Below are positions 9,124 to 18,446 of a DNA stretch of 64,000 nucleotides, piece by piece. The stretch lies in the NCBI GenBank assembly GCA_014238065.1, contig JABABU010000033.1:1-64000 (forward strand), given 5' to 3'. This DNA is from Actinomycetota bacterium (GTDB lineage Bacteria; Actinomycetota; Acidimicrobiia; Acidimicrobiales; Poriferisodalaceae). The notes under the pieces were generated by a model. The model made no database searches. It was not told the origin of the DNA and saw only the letters and a program-made list of their open reading frames with translations. Both the position numbers and the translations under genes were made by a program. Within the stretch, counting starts at the first letter, position 1, and each line of letters opens with the position of its first letter.

Positions 9124-9233
9124 CCGATCGGAGGATAGCCCGATCCCTCACAGGGTGAGCCGGCGTCAGCGAACGCAACGAGCGGCCGCGGCACGGTCTT
9201 GACCCTTGAAATTTCTGGCGAACAGGCCGATGG

Positions 9234-10949
9234 GTGGACGTGAACTCCGAGACCAACGTGCGCGTCAGACGACAGCTGGGTGGCATTCTGATCGCCAACG
9301 GCGTCATCACGATGGATCAACTTCAGGAGTCCCTCGAAGAGGGAACGCAAAGCAAGCGACGGCTGGGTGAAGTGCTGGTCGATCTCGGATACCTGAAGCC
9401 GACAGACCTCTACGCTGCGTTGGCCGAACAGCAGGACATCGAGATCGTCGATCTCGAGAACCCGCGACCAAAGCCCATGCTCGCGAGAAAGATTCCCGAG
9501 ACCCTCGCCCGGCGAATTCGTGCCATCGCGATCGCCGACCAAGACGGCAAGCTCAAAGTGGCCATGGCCGAACCGTTCGACGTGTTCGCCATCGACGACC
9601 TCAGAGCCGCGACCGGCATGCGAATTCTGCCGTGTCTCGCCAACCCTGATCAGCTCGAACGCATCCTCAACGCGATCTATCAGGACGGCCTCGCAGAGTC
9701 GGCAGCTCAAGATGCAGCGAAGGCATTCGACTCGGATTCCGAGACCGAACTCAGCGGCCTGACGGAACTTTCCGATGACGGCCCGATCGTCAAGTTCCTC
9801 GACCTGCTGCTGAAGCGGGCCATCCAAGAACGGGCATCAGATATTCACATCGAAGCCGCTCCCGACGGACTGCGCATGAGGTTCCGCATCGACGGGGTGC
9901 TCCACGACGTCATGCACTCGCCGAAGTCAGTGCAGAGCGGCGTGCTGTCGCGCATGAAGATCATGGCCGACATGGACATCGCAGAGAAGCGGATCCCGCA
10001 AGATGGTCGCGCGTCGATCAAGGTCGGAGATCGCACCGTCGATCTGCGTGTCGTCACGGTACCGACGGTGTACGGCGAGTCGGTCGTCCTCAGAATTCTC
10101 GACCAAGGCTCCATCAGCCTCGACCTGGCTGACCTTGGTATGCATCCACGGGCCATGAAGCGGTTCCAGTGGGCGTACGAGAAGTCGGCTGGAGGTGTGC
10201 TTGTCTCAGGCCCGACCGGCTCCGGCAAGACGACGACGTTGTATTCGACACTCAACGAGCTCAATGGCCCGTCGAGGGCCATCGTGACAGTCGAAGATCC
10301 GGTGGAATACCGGATCAAAGGCCTGAAACAGATGCAGATGAACTCCAAGGCTGGGCTGACGTTCGCTTCATCGCTCAGAGCCATCCTTCGCTCCGACCCG
10401 GATGTGGTGCTCGTCGGTGAGATCCGTGACGTCGAGACCGCTCAGATCGCAGCTGAAGCCTCACTCACCGGTCACCTCGTGCTGTCGACGTTGCACACGA
10501 AGGACGCTGCCTCCACACCTCTTCGTCTCATCGAGATGGGTCTCGAGCCGTTCATGGTCACCGCAGCAATCACCTGTGTCGTGGCTCAACGACTCACCCG
10601 TCGAACCTGCAACGAGTGCGCAATTCCCGACGAGCCAGATCCAGCAATGCTGAAAGCAGCCGGCTGGCGCGAAGACCTCGTCAGAGCGTCCGACCTGACC
10701 GACCCGTTGTGGATGCGTGGAAAAGGCTGCAACAAGTGCGGCCAGACCGGCTTCAAAGGACGCTTCGGAGTGCACGAAGTGATGCTGGTGTCTCCTGCCA
10801 TCCAGAACCTGATTCTCGAACGCGGCTCGGCCTTCGACATCAAGACGCAAGCCCAGAAGGAGGGCATGCTCACAATGCGACAGGACGGCCTCTTGAAGGC
10901 AGCTGCGGGAATGACGACCATCGAGGAACTGGTCAGATCGGTCGCCTGA
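9234..10949 (+). CDS. PilB/GspE-type secretion or pilus assembly ATPase
   Basis: Hexameric cytoplasmic ATPase of 571 residues powering type IV pilus or type II secretion assembly. The N-terminal 150 residues form an MshEN-like domain (GGILIANGVITMDQLQ, LGEVLVDLGYL), a fold that binds c-di-GMP or ATP in some homologues. The ATPase core has Walker A GPTGSGKTTT, an Asp box, Walker B DPDVVLVGEIRD and a His box with STLHTKDA. A tetracysteine Zn site is formed by CNEC and CNKC near residues 460-505. No other pilus or secretion genes are in the window, so its machine is encoded elsewhere. Start is GTG 9234, with a second GTG 6 bases on. Confidence 0.9.
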   Translation: MDVNSETNVRVRRQLGGILIANGVITMDQLQESLEEGTQSKRRLGEVLVDLGYLKPTDLYAALAEQQDIEIVDLENPRPKPMLARKIPETLARRIRAIAIADQDGKLKVAMAEPFDVFAIDDLRAATGMRILPCLANPDQLERILNAIYQDGLAESAAQDAAKAFDSDSETELSGLTELSDDGPIVKFLDLLLKRAIQERASDIHIEAAPDGLRMRFRIDGVLHDVMHSPKSVQSGVLSRMKIMADMDIAEKRIPQDGRASIKVGDRTVDLRVVTVPTVYGESVVLRILDQGSISLDLADLGMHPRAMKRFQWAYEKSAGGVLVSGPTGSGKTTTLYSTLNELNGPSRAIVTVEDPVEYRIKGLKQMQMNSKAGLTFASSLRAILRSDPDVVLVGEIRDVETAQIAAEASLTGHLVLSTLHTKDAASTPLRLIEMGLEPFMVTAAITCVVAQRLTRRTCNECAIPDEPDPAMLKAAGWREDLVRASDLTDPLWMRGKGCNKCGQTGFKGRFGVHEVMLVSPAIQNLILERGSAFDIKTQAQKEGMLTMRQDGLLKAAAGMTTIEELVRSVA

Positions 10950-11004
10950 CCTCGGTCTCGGAGATCCCTGGAGTCCTCGAGGCTGAGTGGCGGTGCGCGA
11001 CCAC

Positions 11005-11772
11005 TTACCTGGTCTGCCCACGGCTTGGCGAGTTGTGGTTCACGAAAAGGTACAGGCCCCAGCCAAGCTGCTCGCGACCCCAACGCACGTATGTGTCGCG
11101 GTTGTGGGTGGAGTCGAGTTCGTCACGGTCCGGGTGATCGGGGTTCTGAAGCAGCCAACGTTGGAGCGCACGGGTCCGGAGTCCCTCATACAGATCCCAA
11201 TCGTCCTCGCTCGACATCAAAGCGTATGAAAAACGGAGACCGAGCGCGTCGCCGGCCAACACATGGTCCGCATGGCTACCGAACTGCTCTCTGGTGAGTC
11301 CCTCTGCCTCGAGATACTCCGGCGACGGTTCGTCAACCCGCCAGTGAGGTGACCCGACAACGACGTAGCCGTTGGGCTTCGTCAAGGCGGCGAGTGCCTC
11401 GAGCGTGCCTTCGAAGCCACCCCAGATCCATTCAGCTCCCATACAAAACGCCGCGTCGAACGAAGACGGCAGAGCTTCGAAAAGTGCCCCATCGCCGTGC
11501 ACGACCTCAATCGAATCGGAGACTCCAGCGCGAGCGTTGAGCTCGCGAAACTGCGTCACGAAAGGTAGCGATGCATCCACGCCGACACCGTTGCACCCCC
11601 AACGGCACACGAGGCGGCGCAGCAGTTCGCCATTGCCGGCGCCAACATCGAGCACGCGACTGCCCTCCGGCAACTCCAACAACTCGATGAACTCATCGAC
11701 CTTCGCCGCCGACATCGGGTTCATGAACACGTGGTCGACGTGCTCGATGGCCATACGATCGAAGAACTCCAT
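11005..11772 (-). CDS. SAM-dependent class I methyltransferase
   Basis: Methyltransferase of 255 residues with the SAM-binding motif I VLDVGAGNGELLRRL near residue 40, an acidic post-motif (VGVDAS), and a motif around FDAAFCMGAEWIWGG. The Rossmann-like layout is clear, but there is nothing to fix the acceptor; ubiquinone/menaquinone-type and small-molecule methyltransferases share it. Convergent with the PilB gene. TACGGT sits 8 bases before the ATG, consistent with leaderless transcription. The 247 bases upstream to 12019 show no gene I can support. Confidence 0.8.
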   Translation of the reverse strand: MEFFDRMAIEHVDHVFMNPMSAAKVDEFIELLELPEGSRVLDVGAGNGELLRRLVCRWGCNGVGVDASLPFVTQFRELNARAGVSDSIEVVHGDGALFEALPSSFDAAFCMGAEWIWGGFEGTLEALAALTKPNGYVVVGSPHWRVDEPSPEYLEAEGLTREQFGSHADHVLAGDALGLRFSYALMSSEDDWDLYEGLRTRALQRWLLQNPDHPDRDELDSTHNRDTYVRWGREQLGWGLYLFVNHNSPSRGQTR

Positions 11773-12019
11773 GGCACGCCACCGTAGGTCAGGGTCGACA
11801 TGGGTCAGCCGTCAAAATCGGCCACACGATCATCGCTACAGGATCGCCGCGCTGGAGCAATCGCGCCCAATCAGCACACCTCCGCCGAACCGCGCACCCA
11901 AATCCACGCAGGTCACCCTGACGATGGCGCGCCGGGCGCAGGTCGAATGGGTAGCTCCGGCGCGATCTTGACCCGCGGGGCGGACGATGATCGCTCCCTG
12001 CGACGGTCCCGTCTATGAC

Positions 12020-12682
12020 CTAGCGACGCCGACGCAGCAGATATAGGACCATCAGTACCAGTAGGAACGGCGCGGCACGCTTCAGGACGGGCGCGCCGGC
12101 AGTGTCGAAAAGATCGACCGGCTTCGCGTCGGGCATGTCGACGCGCCTGGGCCCTGCAGAGTCAGAAGTAGCGGCTGTCTCCGGGTCCGACGAGGAGTCG
12201 GAATCGGCCTCGCCTCCGACGGCTGGAGCGGTCGAGCCAACAGCATCTAGCTTCGACTCGAGGCATTCGACGAACTGGCCGAGCAACTTCTCGCTGACAT
12301 CGGCCATCACGCCACGACCGAACTGAGCGACCTTGCCGGTGACCTTGAGATCGGTGGTGATCACGGCCTTTGTGCCAGTTCCATCTGGCGTCAGCTGAGC
12401 GGTGATTGTCGCTGAGGCATTGCCGGCTCCGCGCGTATCGCGGCCACTGGCGTCGATGACGGCACGGTGCCCAGCGTCATCTTTCTCGGCAAAGGTCGCG
12501 GTTCCCTTGTACTGGGCCGTGATCGGTCCAACCTTGACCTTCACAGAGCCCTTGAACTCGTCACCGTCGATCTCGGTGAGCTGCGCACCTGGCATGCAAG
12601 GTGCTATGCCTTCGATGTCGGTGAGCGTTGCCCATGCGATTTCGATCGGGGCATCGACTCGAAATTCGTTGATCAGTTCCAT
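12020..12682 (-). CDS. coxG: CoxG/SRPBCC family protein with C-terminal membrane anchor
   Basis: Carbon monoxide dehydrogenase subunit G-like protein of 220 residues. The N-terminal 150 residues are an SRPBCC (START-like) fold: MELINEFRVDAPIEIAW, then CMPGAQLTEIDGDEFKG, with KVGPITAQYKG in the middle. A low-complexity Ser/Asp/Pro linker leads to one membrane helix (APFLLVLMVLYLL) and an RRRR end. In Oligotropha, CoxG helps recruit the Mo hydroxylase to the membrane. It overlaps mocA by 10 bases and is last in the cluster. Confidence 0.87.
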   Translation of the reverse strand: MELINEFRVDAPIEIAWATLTDIEGIAPCMPGAQLTEIDGDEFKGSVKVKVGPITAQYKGTATFAEKDDAGHRAVIDASGRDTRGAGNASATITAQLTPDGTGTKAVITTDLKVTGKVAQFGRGVMADVSEKLLGQFVECLESKLDAVGSTAPAVGGEADSDSSSDPETAATSDSAGPRRVDMPDAKPVDLFDTAGAPVLKRAAPFLLVLMVLYLLRRRR

Positions 12683-13230
12683 TTGTCGAGATCCTCAGTG
12701 GTGTCGATATCGTCTGCCCGGCCCTCGCAGGCTACCGGCGTGACGAGATCTGGCCTCGATGCCAGCAGCGCCCGCGCGCCGTGGTCACCTTCGGTCGGGA
12801 GCAAGTCCCACACCGAAGCATCGAGACGCACCGGGTTGCCTCGGACGCCTTCGTATGTCGCCACTGCGATCGGTTCGTCGAGCTCACCGAGACGACGCCA
12901 CGTCGAAGGTTCGATGAAAGGTTGGTCGCCGAGTCCGACGACGATCGCGCTGTGCCCAGCGTCTCGGCAGTGGACAACGGCAGCTTGCAAGGACGTCGCC
13001 TGACCTTGTTCCCAATCAGGGTTGGCGATCGACACGACACCGGCGGGCAGGAGCGCAGAGACATCGGCGGCACCGGTGACGACGAGAACCTCATCGAGCC
13101 CGGCAGCAACGAGGGACTCGATCGCGTGCACGATGACGGCTCGGCCCCCGAGTTCGGCCAGAAGCTTGTGGTTCGAAGACACGAATCGCGTGCCGGCGCC
13201 CGCAGCGAGAAGAACGCCGGCGACCGTCAT
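12673..13230 (-). CDS. mocA: MocA-like molybdenum cofactor cytidylyltransferase
   Basis: Nucleotidyltransferase of 185 residues that would add CMP to molybdopterin to make the MCD cofactor used by xanthine/CO dehydrogenase family enzymes. The NTP-binding N-terminus LLAAGAGTRF (GT-A fold LxAAGxSxRxG/F) and a following lysine (HKLLAELGG) are present, as are VGLGDQPFI with the metal-binding aspartate and the RGNPVRL segment typical of MobA/MocA. It sits between the XdhC half-genes and coxG, which supports CTP over GTP specificity (inference). Confidence 0.87.
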   Translation of the reverse strand: MTVAGVLLAAGAGTRFVSSNHKLLAELGGRAVIVHAIESLVAAGLDEVLVVTGAADVSALLPAGVVSIANPDWEQGQATSLQAAVVHCRDAGHSAIVVGLGDQPFIEPSTWRRLGELDEPIAVATYEGVRGNPVRLDASVWDLLPTEGDHGARALLASRPDLVTPVACEGRADDIDTTEDLDKWN

Positions 13231-13257
13231 GGCCGGGCGACGCGAGAGGCGCGTGAG

Positions 13258-14040
13258 TCAGTGGATCGCACCGTCACGGTCTTTCAGGTTCGGTGCAGCG
13301 TGTCCGGTTCTGGTCGAGATGATCTCCGCCACGATCGAGACGGCCGTTTCCTCTGGCGAGCGCGAACCGATGTCGAGGCCGATTGGCGCCATCACCTTCG
13401 CCAGTTGATCGGCGGTGACGCCCTCGGCGAGCAAGCGCTCGTTGCGAGTATCCGTGGTCCTGCGACTTCCCATGGCCCCGATGTATCCGACTCTGGTCGA
13501 CAGCGCCGAGACGACGGCAGGCACGTCGAATTTGTTGTCGTGGGTCAGAACGCACACCGCATCTCTCGGCCCGAGGGACTCGCCGATACGATCGAGGAGC
13601 CGATTCGGCCAATCGACGACGACCTCATCGGCCATGGGGAACCTGCGTTTCGTCGCAAAGACCTCTCTTGCGTCACACACGGTGACGCGGAACCCGAGCA
13701 ACTTGCCCTGAGCCGCAAGCGCTCGCGTGAAGTCCACTGCACCGAAGATGACGAGTTGAGGGCGCGCTGCATGTGATTCGATGAAGACCGACAAGTCGGC
13801 TTGCCTCGCTTCGCCCGACGCTCCGTAGTGCCGAACACCGCTACGGCCCGACTCGAGTTCTGCGAGCGCATCGCGAGCCACCACGCGGTCCAGATCGGCA
13901 CTACCGAGGGTCCCGAGTTGACGGCCATCTTGATGCACCAGCAACTTCGCGCCAGCCTCAGGCCCATCGATCACCGTCGCGAGAGCCACAGGGCTTTCGG
14001 TTCTGAGCGACTCGCGGAGCGCGTCGAAAACGGCGCCCAC
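13258..14040 (-). CDS. XdhC/CoxI C-terminal Rossmann domain protein
   Basis: Maturation factor of about 260 residues for a molybdenum hydroxylase; XdhC binds the cofactor and promotes its sulfuration and insertion. The first 120 residues are a short XdhC-like region, and the rest is the C-terminal Rossmann domain (LVIFGAVDFTRALAAQGKL, VTVCDAREVFA, VLTHDNKFD, YIGAMGSRRTT). The GTG at 14040 lies 2 bases after the stop of the partner gene encoding the N-terminal XdhC domain, so the pair is probably translated together. It works with coxD, coxE and mocA. Confidence 0.85.
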   Translation of the reverse strand: MGAVFDALRESLRTESPVALATVIDGPEAGAKLLVHQDGRQLGTLGSADLDRVVARDALAELESGRSGVRHYGASGEARQADLSVFIESHAARPQLVIFGAVDFTRALAAQGKLLGFRVTVCDAREVFATKRRFPMADEVVVDWPNRLLDRIGESLGPRDAVCVLTHDNKFDVPAVVSALSTRVGYIGAMGSRRTTDTRNERLLAEGVTADQLAKVMAPIGLDIGSRSPEETAVSIVAEIISTRTGHAAPNLKDRDGAIH

Positions 14041-14042
14041 CG

Positions 14043-14360
14043 TTACCAGTCCAGCTCTTCGATGAACAGGTGGATGATGCCCCCGCACGTGAGACCCACG
14101 GCAAATGCCTCATCGTCGGAGAACCCGAAGGTCACGATGCCGGGTCCACGGTCGCCGTCGAGGAGTTGCATTGCTTCCACGACTACCGCGCCTTCGACAC
14201 ATCCGCCAGAGACCGATCCAGCCACTTCCCCGTCTTCGTTGACCGCCATTGCCGCGCCAGGATCGCGAGGACCACTTCCCTCGATGTCGACAACCCGCGC
14301 CACGGCAATGCGTCTGCCTGCGGTCTGCCACCTATCCAGGTCGTCAAGGATTTCGAGCAT
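14043..14360 (-). CDS. XdhC/CoxI N-terminal domain protein
   Basis: Small protein of 105 residues consisting only of the XdhC N-terminal domain. It carries the GSGPRDPGAAMAV and SGGCVEGAVVVEA segments; the cysteine of GGCVE is the conserved residue proposed to hold sulfur or cofactor in XdhC/CoxI. In many bacteria the N- and C-terminal XdhC domains are separate genes, as here. TACGCT lies 6 bases before the ATG, so the XdhC-mocA-coxG part may have its own leaderless promoter besides read-through from coxE. Confidence 0.87.
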   Translation of the reverse strand: MLEILDDLDRWQTAGRRIAVARVVDIEGSGPRDPGAAMAVNEDGEVAGSVSGGCVEGAVVVEAMQLLDGDRGPGIVTFGFSDDEAFAVGLTCGGIIHLFIEELDW

Positions 14361-14416
14361 CTGCCCAGCGTACGACGGATGCGTACAAATGCCATCTGGC
14401 GAGATCGCCTTGACGG

Positions 14417-15553
14417 TCAGCGGCGAGCCGTTCCGATCAGGCTGACGAGTCGCTCCAGCGAGACGTAGGCATGGCCCTCGAGGAACTCATCAACATGGGG
14501 TAACGCCGCAGCCATGCCGCGTGCCAACGGCGCGTAGCCAGGAGTGTGCTTCAGCGGGTTCACCCAGATGAGACGGTGCGTCACTCGGTGAAGTCGCGCC
14601 ATCTGCTCGGCCAGCTGTTCGGGCTCACCGCGATCCCAGCCGTCGGAGAGCACGACGACGACTGCCCCTCGAGCCAGACCTCTGACACCCCAGACATCGT
14701 TGAACTCGCGAAGTGTTTCACCGAGCCGAGTCCCCCCGCTCCAATCGCTGACCGACTCGGAGGCGGCACTCAACGCCGCGTCGGGGTCGCGGCTCTTGAG
14801 TTCCTTCGTCACCCGCGTCAGCCTGGTCCCGATGGTGAAGGCCTCGACTCTCGTCCTCGCGACAACAGCAGCGTGGGCGAATCGCAGTAGCGCCCGCGCA
14901 TAGGTCTCCATCGAACCTGACACGTCGACGAGCAGAACGAGTCGGCGAGGTCGATGGTCGCGGGTCTTGTGCAGGCGGCGGATCGGTTCGCCTCCCGTAG
15001 ACATTGCCTTCCGGATGGTGCGACGAAGGTCGGGGCGCGCCGTTGCCCGGCGAGCCGAAACCATCCTGTGAGTCGGTCGAGTGTGCGCCCTGAATCCCAT
15101 CTGACCCATCAACGCGTGGAGTTGGTCGAGTTCGTCATCGGTGCACGCTGCGAAATCGAGCCTCCGGAGCACCTCCGTTGCGCTGTACCGCACCTGCAGA
15201 ATGGGGTTGCCCTCCTCCTCGCCTTCGTCTCCGGCTTCGGCGTCGGACTCTTCGTCAGTAAGGATCGTGGTCGTCTCTGGCACCGCGGGAGCCGACGGCA
15301 ACTCATCGGTGATCCTCCGCTCCCAGAAGAGGGCGAAAGCGCTGTCGTAGGTGGCGATGTCGGCCTCTGAGGACACCAGGGTCGCCCTGCCTGCCCAATA
15401 CACCGAGTCGCGATCATCAGTACCAACGCGATCGAGCGCCTCGGTAAAGCACATCGAGCGCGACATGCCGACCTCGACACCAGCCCGGCGCAGCAGCACG
15501 GAGAACGCTACAGCCAGACGCTCGCCTGAAGTGCGCGAGGAGCTCGACATCAC
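14417..15553 (-). CDS. coxE: CoxE family VWA-domain protein
   Basis: VWA-containing partner of the CoxD AAA+ ATPase, 378 residues. The N-terminal half is helical with an acidic stretch (ESDAEAGDEGEEE); the C-terminal half is a von Willebrand A domain with the MIDAS motif DVSGSM near residue 210 and conserved SGGTRLGETL and VVVLSDGWDRGEP. In CO dehydrogenase, CoxD and CoxE help build the Cu-S-Mo site; related MoxR-VWA pairs mature other enzymes. Its GTG start overlaps the coxD stop by 4 bases (GTGA), implying coupled translation. Confidence 0.88.
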   Translation of the reverse strand: MMSSSSRTSGERLAVAFSVLLRRAGVEVGMSRSMCFTEALDRVGTDDRDSVYWAGRATLVSSEADIATYDSAFALFWERRITDELPSAPAVPETTTILTDEESDAEAGDEGEEEGNPILQVRYSATEVLRRLDFAACTDDELDQLHALMGQMGFRAHTRPTHRMVSARRATARPDLRRTIRKAMSTGGEPIRRLHKTRDHRPRRLVLLVDVSGSMETYARALLRFAHAAVVARTRVEAFTIGTRLTRVTKELKSRDPDAALSAASESVSDWSGGTRLGETLREFNDVWGVRGLARGAVVVVLSDGWDRGEPEQLAEQMARLHRVTHRLIWVNPLKHTPGYAPLARGMAAALPHVDEFLEGHAYVSLERLVSLIGTARR

Positions 15554-16449
15554 GCGTTTCCGACCACAGCCAACATCTCGGTGAGGTTCGAGTTGATGAC
15601 GCGCTGGTGATCCTCGCGGTACTTCAACACCGACCCCAGGGTGGCGGTGATCATGGCTTCGTCGAGCGATGCTGCCCCGAGCTGTGCCAAAGCGTGCGCC
15701 CAGTCGATCGACTCTGCGACACCTGGCGGTTTGTAGAGCCCGAGGTCACGCATCTTTGCTACCGCTCCGGCAACCTGACGGGTCAGGGAGTCGGCGGCTT
15801 CGGGAGCCTTGAGGCCGATGATCTTGACCTCTTGCTCGAACTCAGGGTGCTCGACCCAGTGATAGAGGCAGCGTCGTTTCAGAGCGTCGTGGACGTCGCG
15901 CGTCCTGTTCGAAGTGATCACGACGATCGGCGGCTGCTTCGTCGTGAAGGTCCCGAGTTCGGGGATGGTGACCGAGTAGTCCGACAACACTTCGAGAAGG
16001 AAGGCTTCGAACTCGTCGTCGGCCCTGTCGATCTCGTCGATCAACAGCACAGGCGGCAGCTCGCCCAACGAAGTGATGGCCCTCAGCACGGGGCGACGAA
16101 CCAGGAACTTCTCGGCATAGAGCTCGTTCTCAAGCGTCTCAGCATCGGCGGCCGAGTTGGTGATCTCGGCCGTGCGAAGGTGCAGCAACTGACGGCTGTA
16201 ATCCCACTCGTACAGGGCCTGACTCGCGTCGATGCCCTCATGGCACTGGAGCCGGATCAACTCGCCCCCCGTCAGCTGAGCGAGGACCTTCGCGAGCTCG
16301 GTCTTGCCGACCCCGGCCTCGCCTTCGAGAAAGAGTGGCTTGTGCATCGTGAGCGCTAGGTACACGACCGTCGCCAAACCCACATCGGCCACGTAGTCGG
16401 CGCCCGACAGTGAATCGAGTACTTCGCTCGGAGATTGCGGCTCTGCCAT
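15550..16449 (-). CDS. coxD: CoxD/MoxR family AAA+ ATPase
   Basis: AAA+ chaperone ATPase of 299 residues. Visible are Walker A EGEAGVGKTELAKVLA near residue 35, Walker B LLIDEIDRADDEFEAFLLE, sensor 1 region VVITSNRTRDVHDALKRRC and the sequence ECLYHW-like RCLYHWVEHP typical of CoxD. It pairs with the VWA protein encoded next. ATG 16449 is chosen because TAGATT lies 8 bases upstream and the protein then starts MAEPQSPSEVLDSLSG; longer upstream extension would overlap the divergent gene. First gene of the six-gene maturation cluster. Confidence 0.88.
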   Translation of the reverse strand: MAEPQSPSEVLDSLSGADYVADVGLATVVYLALTMHKPLFLEGEAGVGKTELAKVLAQLTGGELIRLQCHEGIDASQALYEWDYSRQLLHLRTAEITNSAADAETLENELYAEKFLVRRPVLRAITSLGELPPVLLIDEIDRADDEFEAFLLEVLSDYSVTIPELGTFTTKQPPIVVITSNRTRDVHDALKRRCLYHWVEHPEFEQEVKIIGLKAPEAADSLTRQVAGAVAKMRDLGLYKPPGVAESIDWAHALAQLGAASLDEAMITATLGSVLKYREDHQRVINSNLTEMLAVVGNA

Positions 16450-16517
16450 GAGGGACAAATCTAGGTCACCCTTCCCAGAACCCCACACGCAGATGCTGGG
16501 TCGTAGTGTTGACGGCC

Positions 16518-18446
16518 GTGCCAGCAGCCCACCGCAGATCTGCATTGCCTCTCGTCGCGTGCTCGCTTGCGTTGCTCGCCTCCACCGTCTCGCCGCTCGG
16601 CTCAGCGTCCATTGTGGCTCAGGTCGCAGAACCACCGCCCGTACCTTCGCTGGTGGTCGGCTTGGGAGACACCCCGACCTTCGGCGATCCCTCAGGATTG
16701 GCGCTGGAGGGACCGCTCGTCTCAATCGCGTCGACACCCACCGGCAACGGCTATTGGCTCGCAGCCGGCGACGGTGGGGTTTTCGCCTACGGAGACGCTC
16801 CCTGGTTTGGCAGCATTCCCCAGGTACTCCCTGCGGGAGTTTCGCTGCGGGAACCGATCGTAGATCTGATCGCTCACGGATCCGGGCGTGGGTACTGGCT
16901 CGTCGCTTCCGACGGTGGCGTTTTCGCCTACGGAGAAGCGCCGTGGTTCGGCAGTATTCCCCAGGTGCTTCCGCCGGGTACTCGGCTCCGTGCGCCGATC
17001 ACCGCCGCTGCACCGACCCCTTCGGGCAAGGGCTACTGGCTTCTCGGCGCAGACGGCGGAGTGTTCACGTTCGGCGACGCCACCTACCACGGCAGCGTTC
17101 CCGAACTCGACAGGTCACACAGCGCCGATGCAGTCGCAATCATCCCGACCGCCGGCGCCGGTGGCTACGCTATTCACCTGCGTGACGGTCGGGTCATGCC
17201 GTTCGGCGACGCGTCGCCGACGGGCCCGTTCAGAAGTCCGGTTGCCGACGCAGACGCGGTCGGGTCCTCGCTGCTGTCAACGACCCTGGACGGCGCCAAC
17301 GAGGGCATCACCACGTCGCCCACCGATGCGCAAAGCGGTATCGCCTCCGTTGCCGTGCGGCACGGCGGAGGAGCCTGGGTTCTCAGAAACGCCGTCGGCC
17401 CTGTGATCGCCATCTGGCAGTCGGGAGGACTCAGCTCGACCAGCCGAGAGGCCGCCCTGACGCTCGCTGACGGCACCGGGGCCAAGACAACGGTGCGCCA
17501 CAGCGGATCGATCGACTACGTGTCGTCTCGACGGCTCGGTCAAGTGATCGACGCGGCGCCATCGGGCTGGCGCATTCCGCTGTCAGCCGTCGCCTTCGAC
17601 ACGCACAGCGCGGACATCCTGCTCGGCGGCCCGAGCGCTCGCTCGTTCGGTCGCGATGAAATCGTCGTCGGGACGCGCACAGCAGAACGACACTCGATTC
17701 GACGCGGAGACGTGCTGGAGCTCTATGGCTGGAACAACGAAACCGTGTTCGTCACAGTCGGCCACGTCGCGGCAGCAATCGAACTCGGGAACATCGAGCT
17801 CGCAATGAACCTGACCACGGCCGCCAAGCTCGGCTTCTCGCGTCCGAGTGCGGTGTTGACCTGGGCGTTCGATCACCAGCGGATCGAGAGTGCCCTCGTC
17901 AATCTTCCGTCGAACCAACGTTGGCTCACCACCGACCGATCGTGGGTGTCGTCGGGTCGAGACAGCGTGTTGTCGACGTCTGTTCTGAAGGACCTCGCCG
18001 GAGAGCCCGCCTACCTTCCGGGTGGGCCAGGTGATCCTGTGATCTTCCGGCAACAGTGGATCGACGAACACATCGCCTTCGTCGACCTGCCCATCGTCGG
18101 GTCGATTCGATGTAACACCGCGATCCACACTCAGCTCGTCGCAGCCTTCACCGACATCGAAGCAGCCGGTCTGTCCGACCTAATCGACATCGCCGACACC
18201 AGGGCACACGGCGGGTGTTTCTATCCGAGAACTATCCGAGGATCGAGCGGCGGTTCTCTGTCACGCCACTCGTGGGGCGTCGCCTTCGACCTGAACCCGA
18301 ACACCAACCGATTCGGAACGACTCCCACCATGGACCAACGCATCGTGGCGATCTTCCGCTCCCAGGGCTTTGCGTGGGGCGGCAGTTGGATCCGGCCGGA
18401 CGGAATGCACTTCGAGTGGACGGGACCGGTCGAGGAGGCACCATGA
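16518..18446 (+). CDS. Secreted M15-type peptidase with surface repeats
   Basis: Exported protein of about 642 residues. It starts with a signal peptide (basic RR, then LPLVACSLALLASTVSPLGSA). Residues 50-200 hold tandem motifs of the form GYWLxAxDGGVFAYGDAPWFGS, a repeat common in acidimicrobial surface proteins. The C-terminal 120 residues are an M15 (VanY-like) D-Ala-D-Ala peptidase domain with Zn ligands in SRHSWGVAFDLNP (His, Asp) and DGMHFEW (His). It probably cleaves peptidoglycan peptides. GTG 16518 is favoured, 8 bases after TAGTGT; GTG 16506 would add four residues. It is coupled to the next gene by ATGA overlap. Confidence 0.8.
   Translation: MPAAHRRSALPLVACSLALLASTVSPLGSASIVAQVAEPPPVPSLVVGLGDTPTFGDPSGLALEGPLVSIASTPTGNGYWLAAGDGGVFAYGDAPWFGSIPQVLPAGVSLREPIVDLIAHGSGRGYWLVASDGGVFAYGEAPWFGSIPQVLPPGTRLRAPITAAAPTPSGKGYWLLGADGGVFTFGDATYHGSVPELDRSHSADAVAIIPTAGAGGYAIHLRDGRVMPFGDASPTGPFRSPVADADAVGSSLLSTTLDGANEGITTSPTDAQSGIASVAVRHGGGAWVLRNAVGPVIAIWQSGGLSSTSREAALTLADGTGAKTTVRHSGSIDYVSSRRLGQVIDAAPSGWRIPLSAVAFDTHSADILLGGPSARSFGRDEIVVGTRTAERHSIRRGDVLELYGWNNETVFVTVGHVAAAIELGNIELAMNLTTAAKLGFSRPSAVLTWAFDHQRIESALVNLPSNQRWLTTDRSWVSSGRDSVLSTSVLKDLAGEPAYLPGGPGDPVIFRQQWIDEHIAFVDLPIVGSIRCNTAIHTQLVAAFTDIEAAGLSDLIDIADTRAHGGCFYPRTIRGSSGGSLSRHSWGVAFDLNPNTNRFGTTPTMDQRIVAIFRSQGFAWGGSWIRPDGMHFEWTGPVEEAP

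Noticed and set aside
11372..11971. Open frame on the plus strand crossing the methyltransferase gene
   Set aside because: It is antisense to a clear SAM methyltransferase for most of its length, and the remainder shows no recognisable motif.
11773..12019. Possible small gene between the methyltransferase and coxG
   Set aside because: No frame there has a convincing start, motif or composition; only the methyltransferase promoter is supported.
16448..17185. Arg-rich open frame on the plus strand
   Set aside because: It is an alternative frame of the M15 peptidase gene with unnatural composition and no motif.
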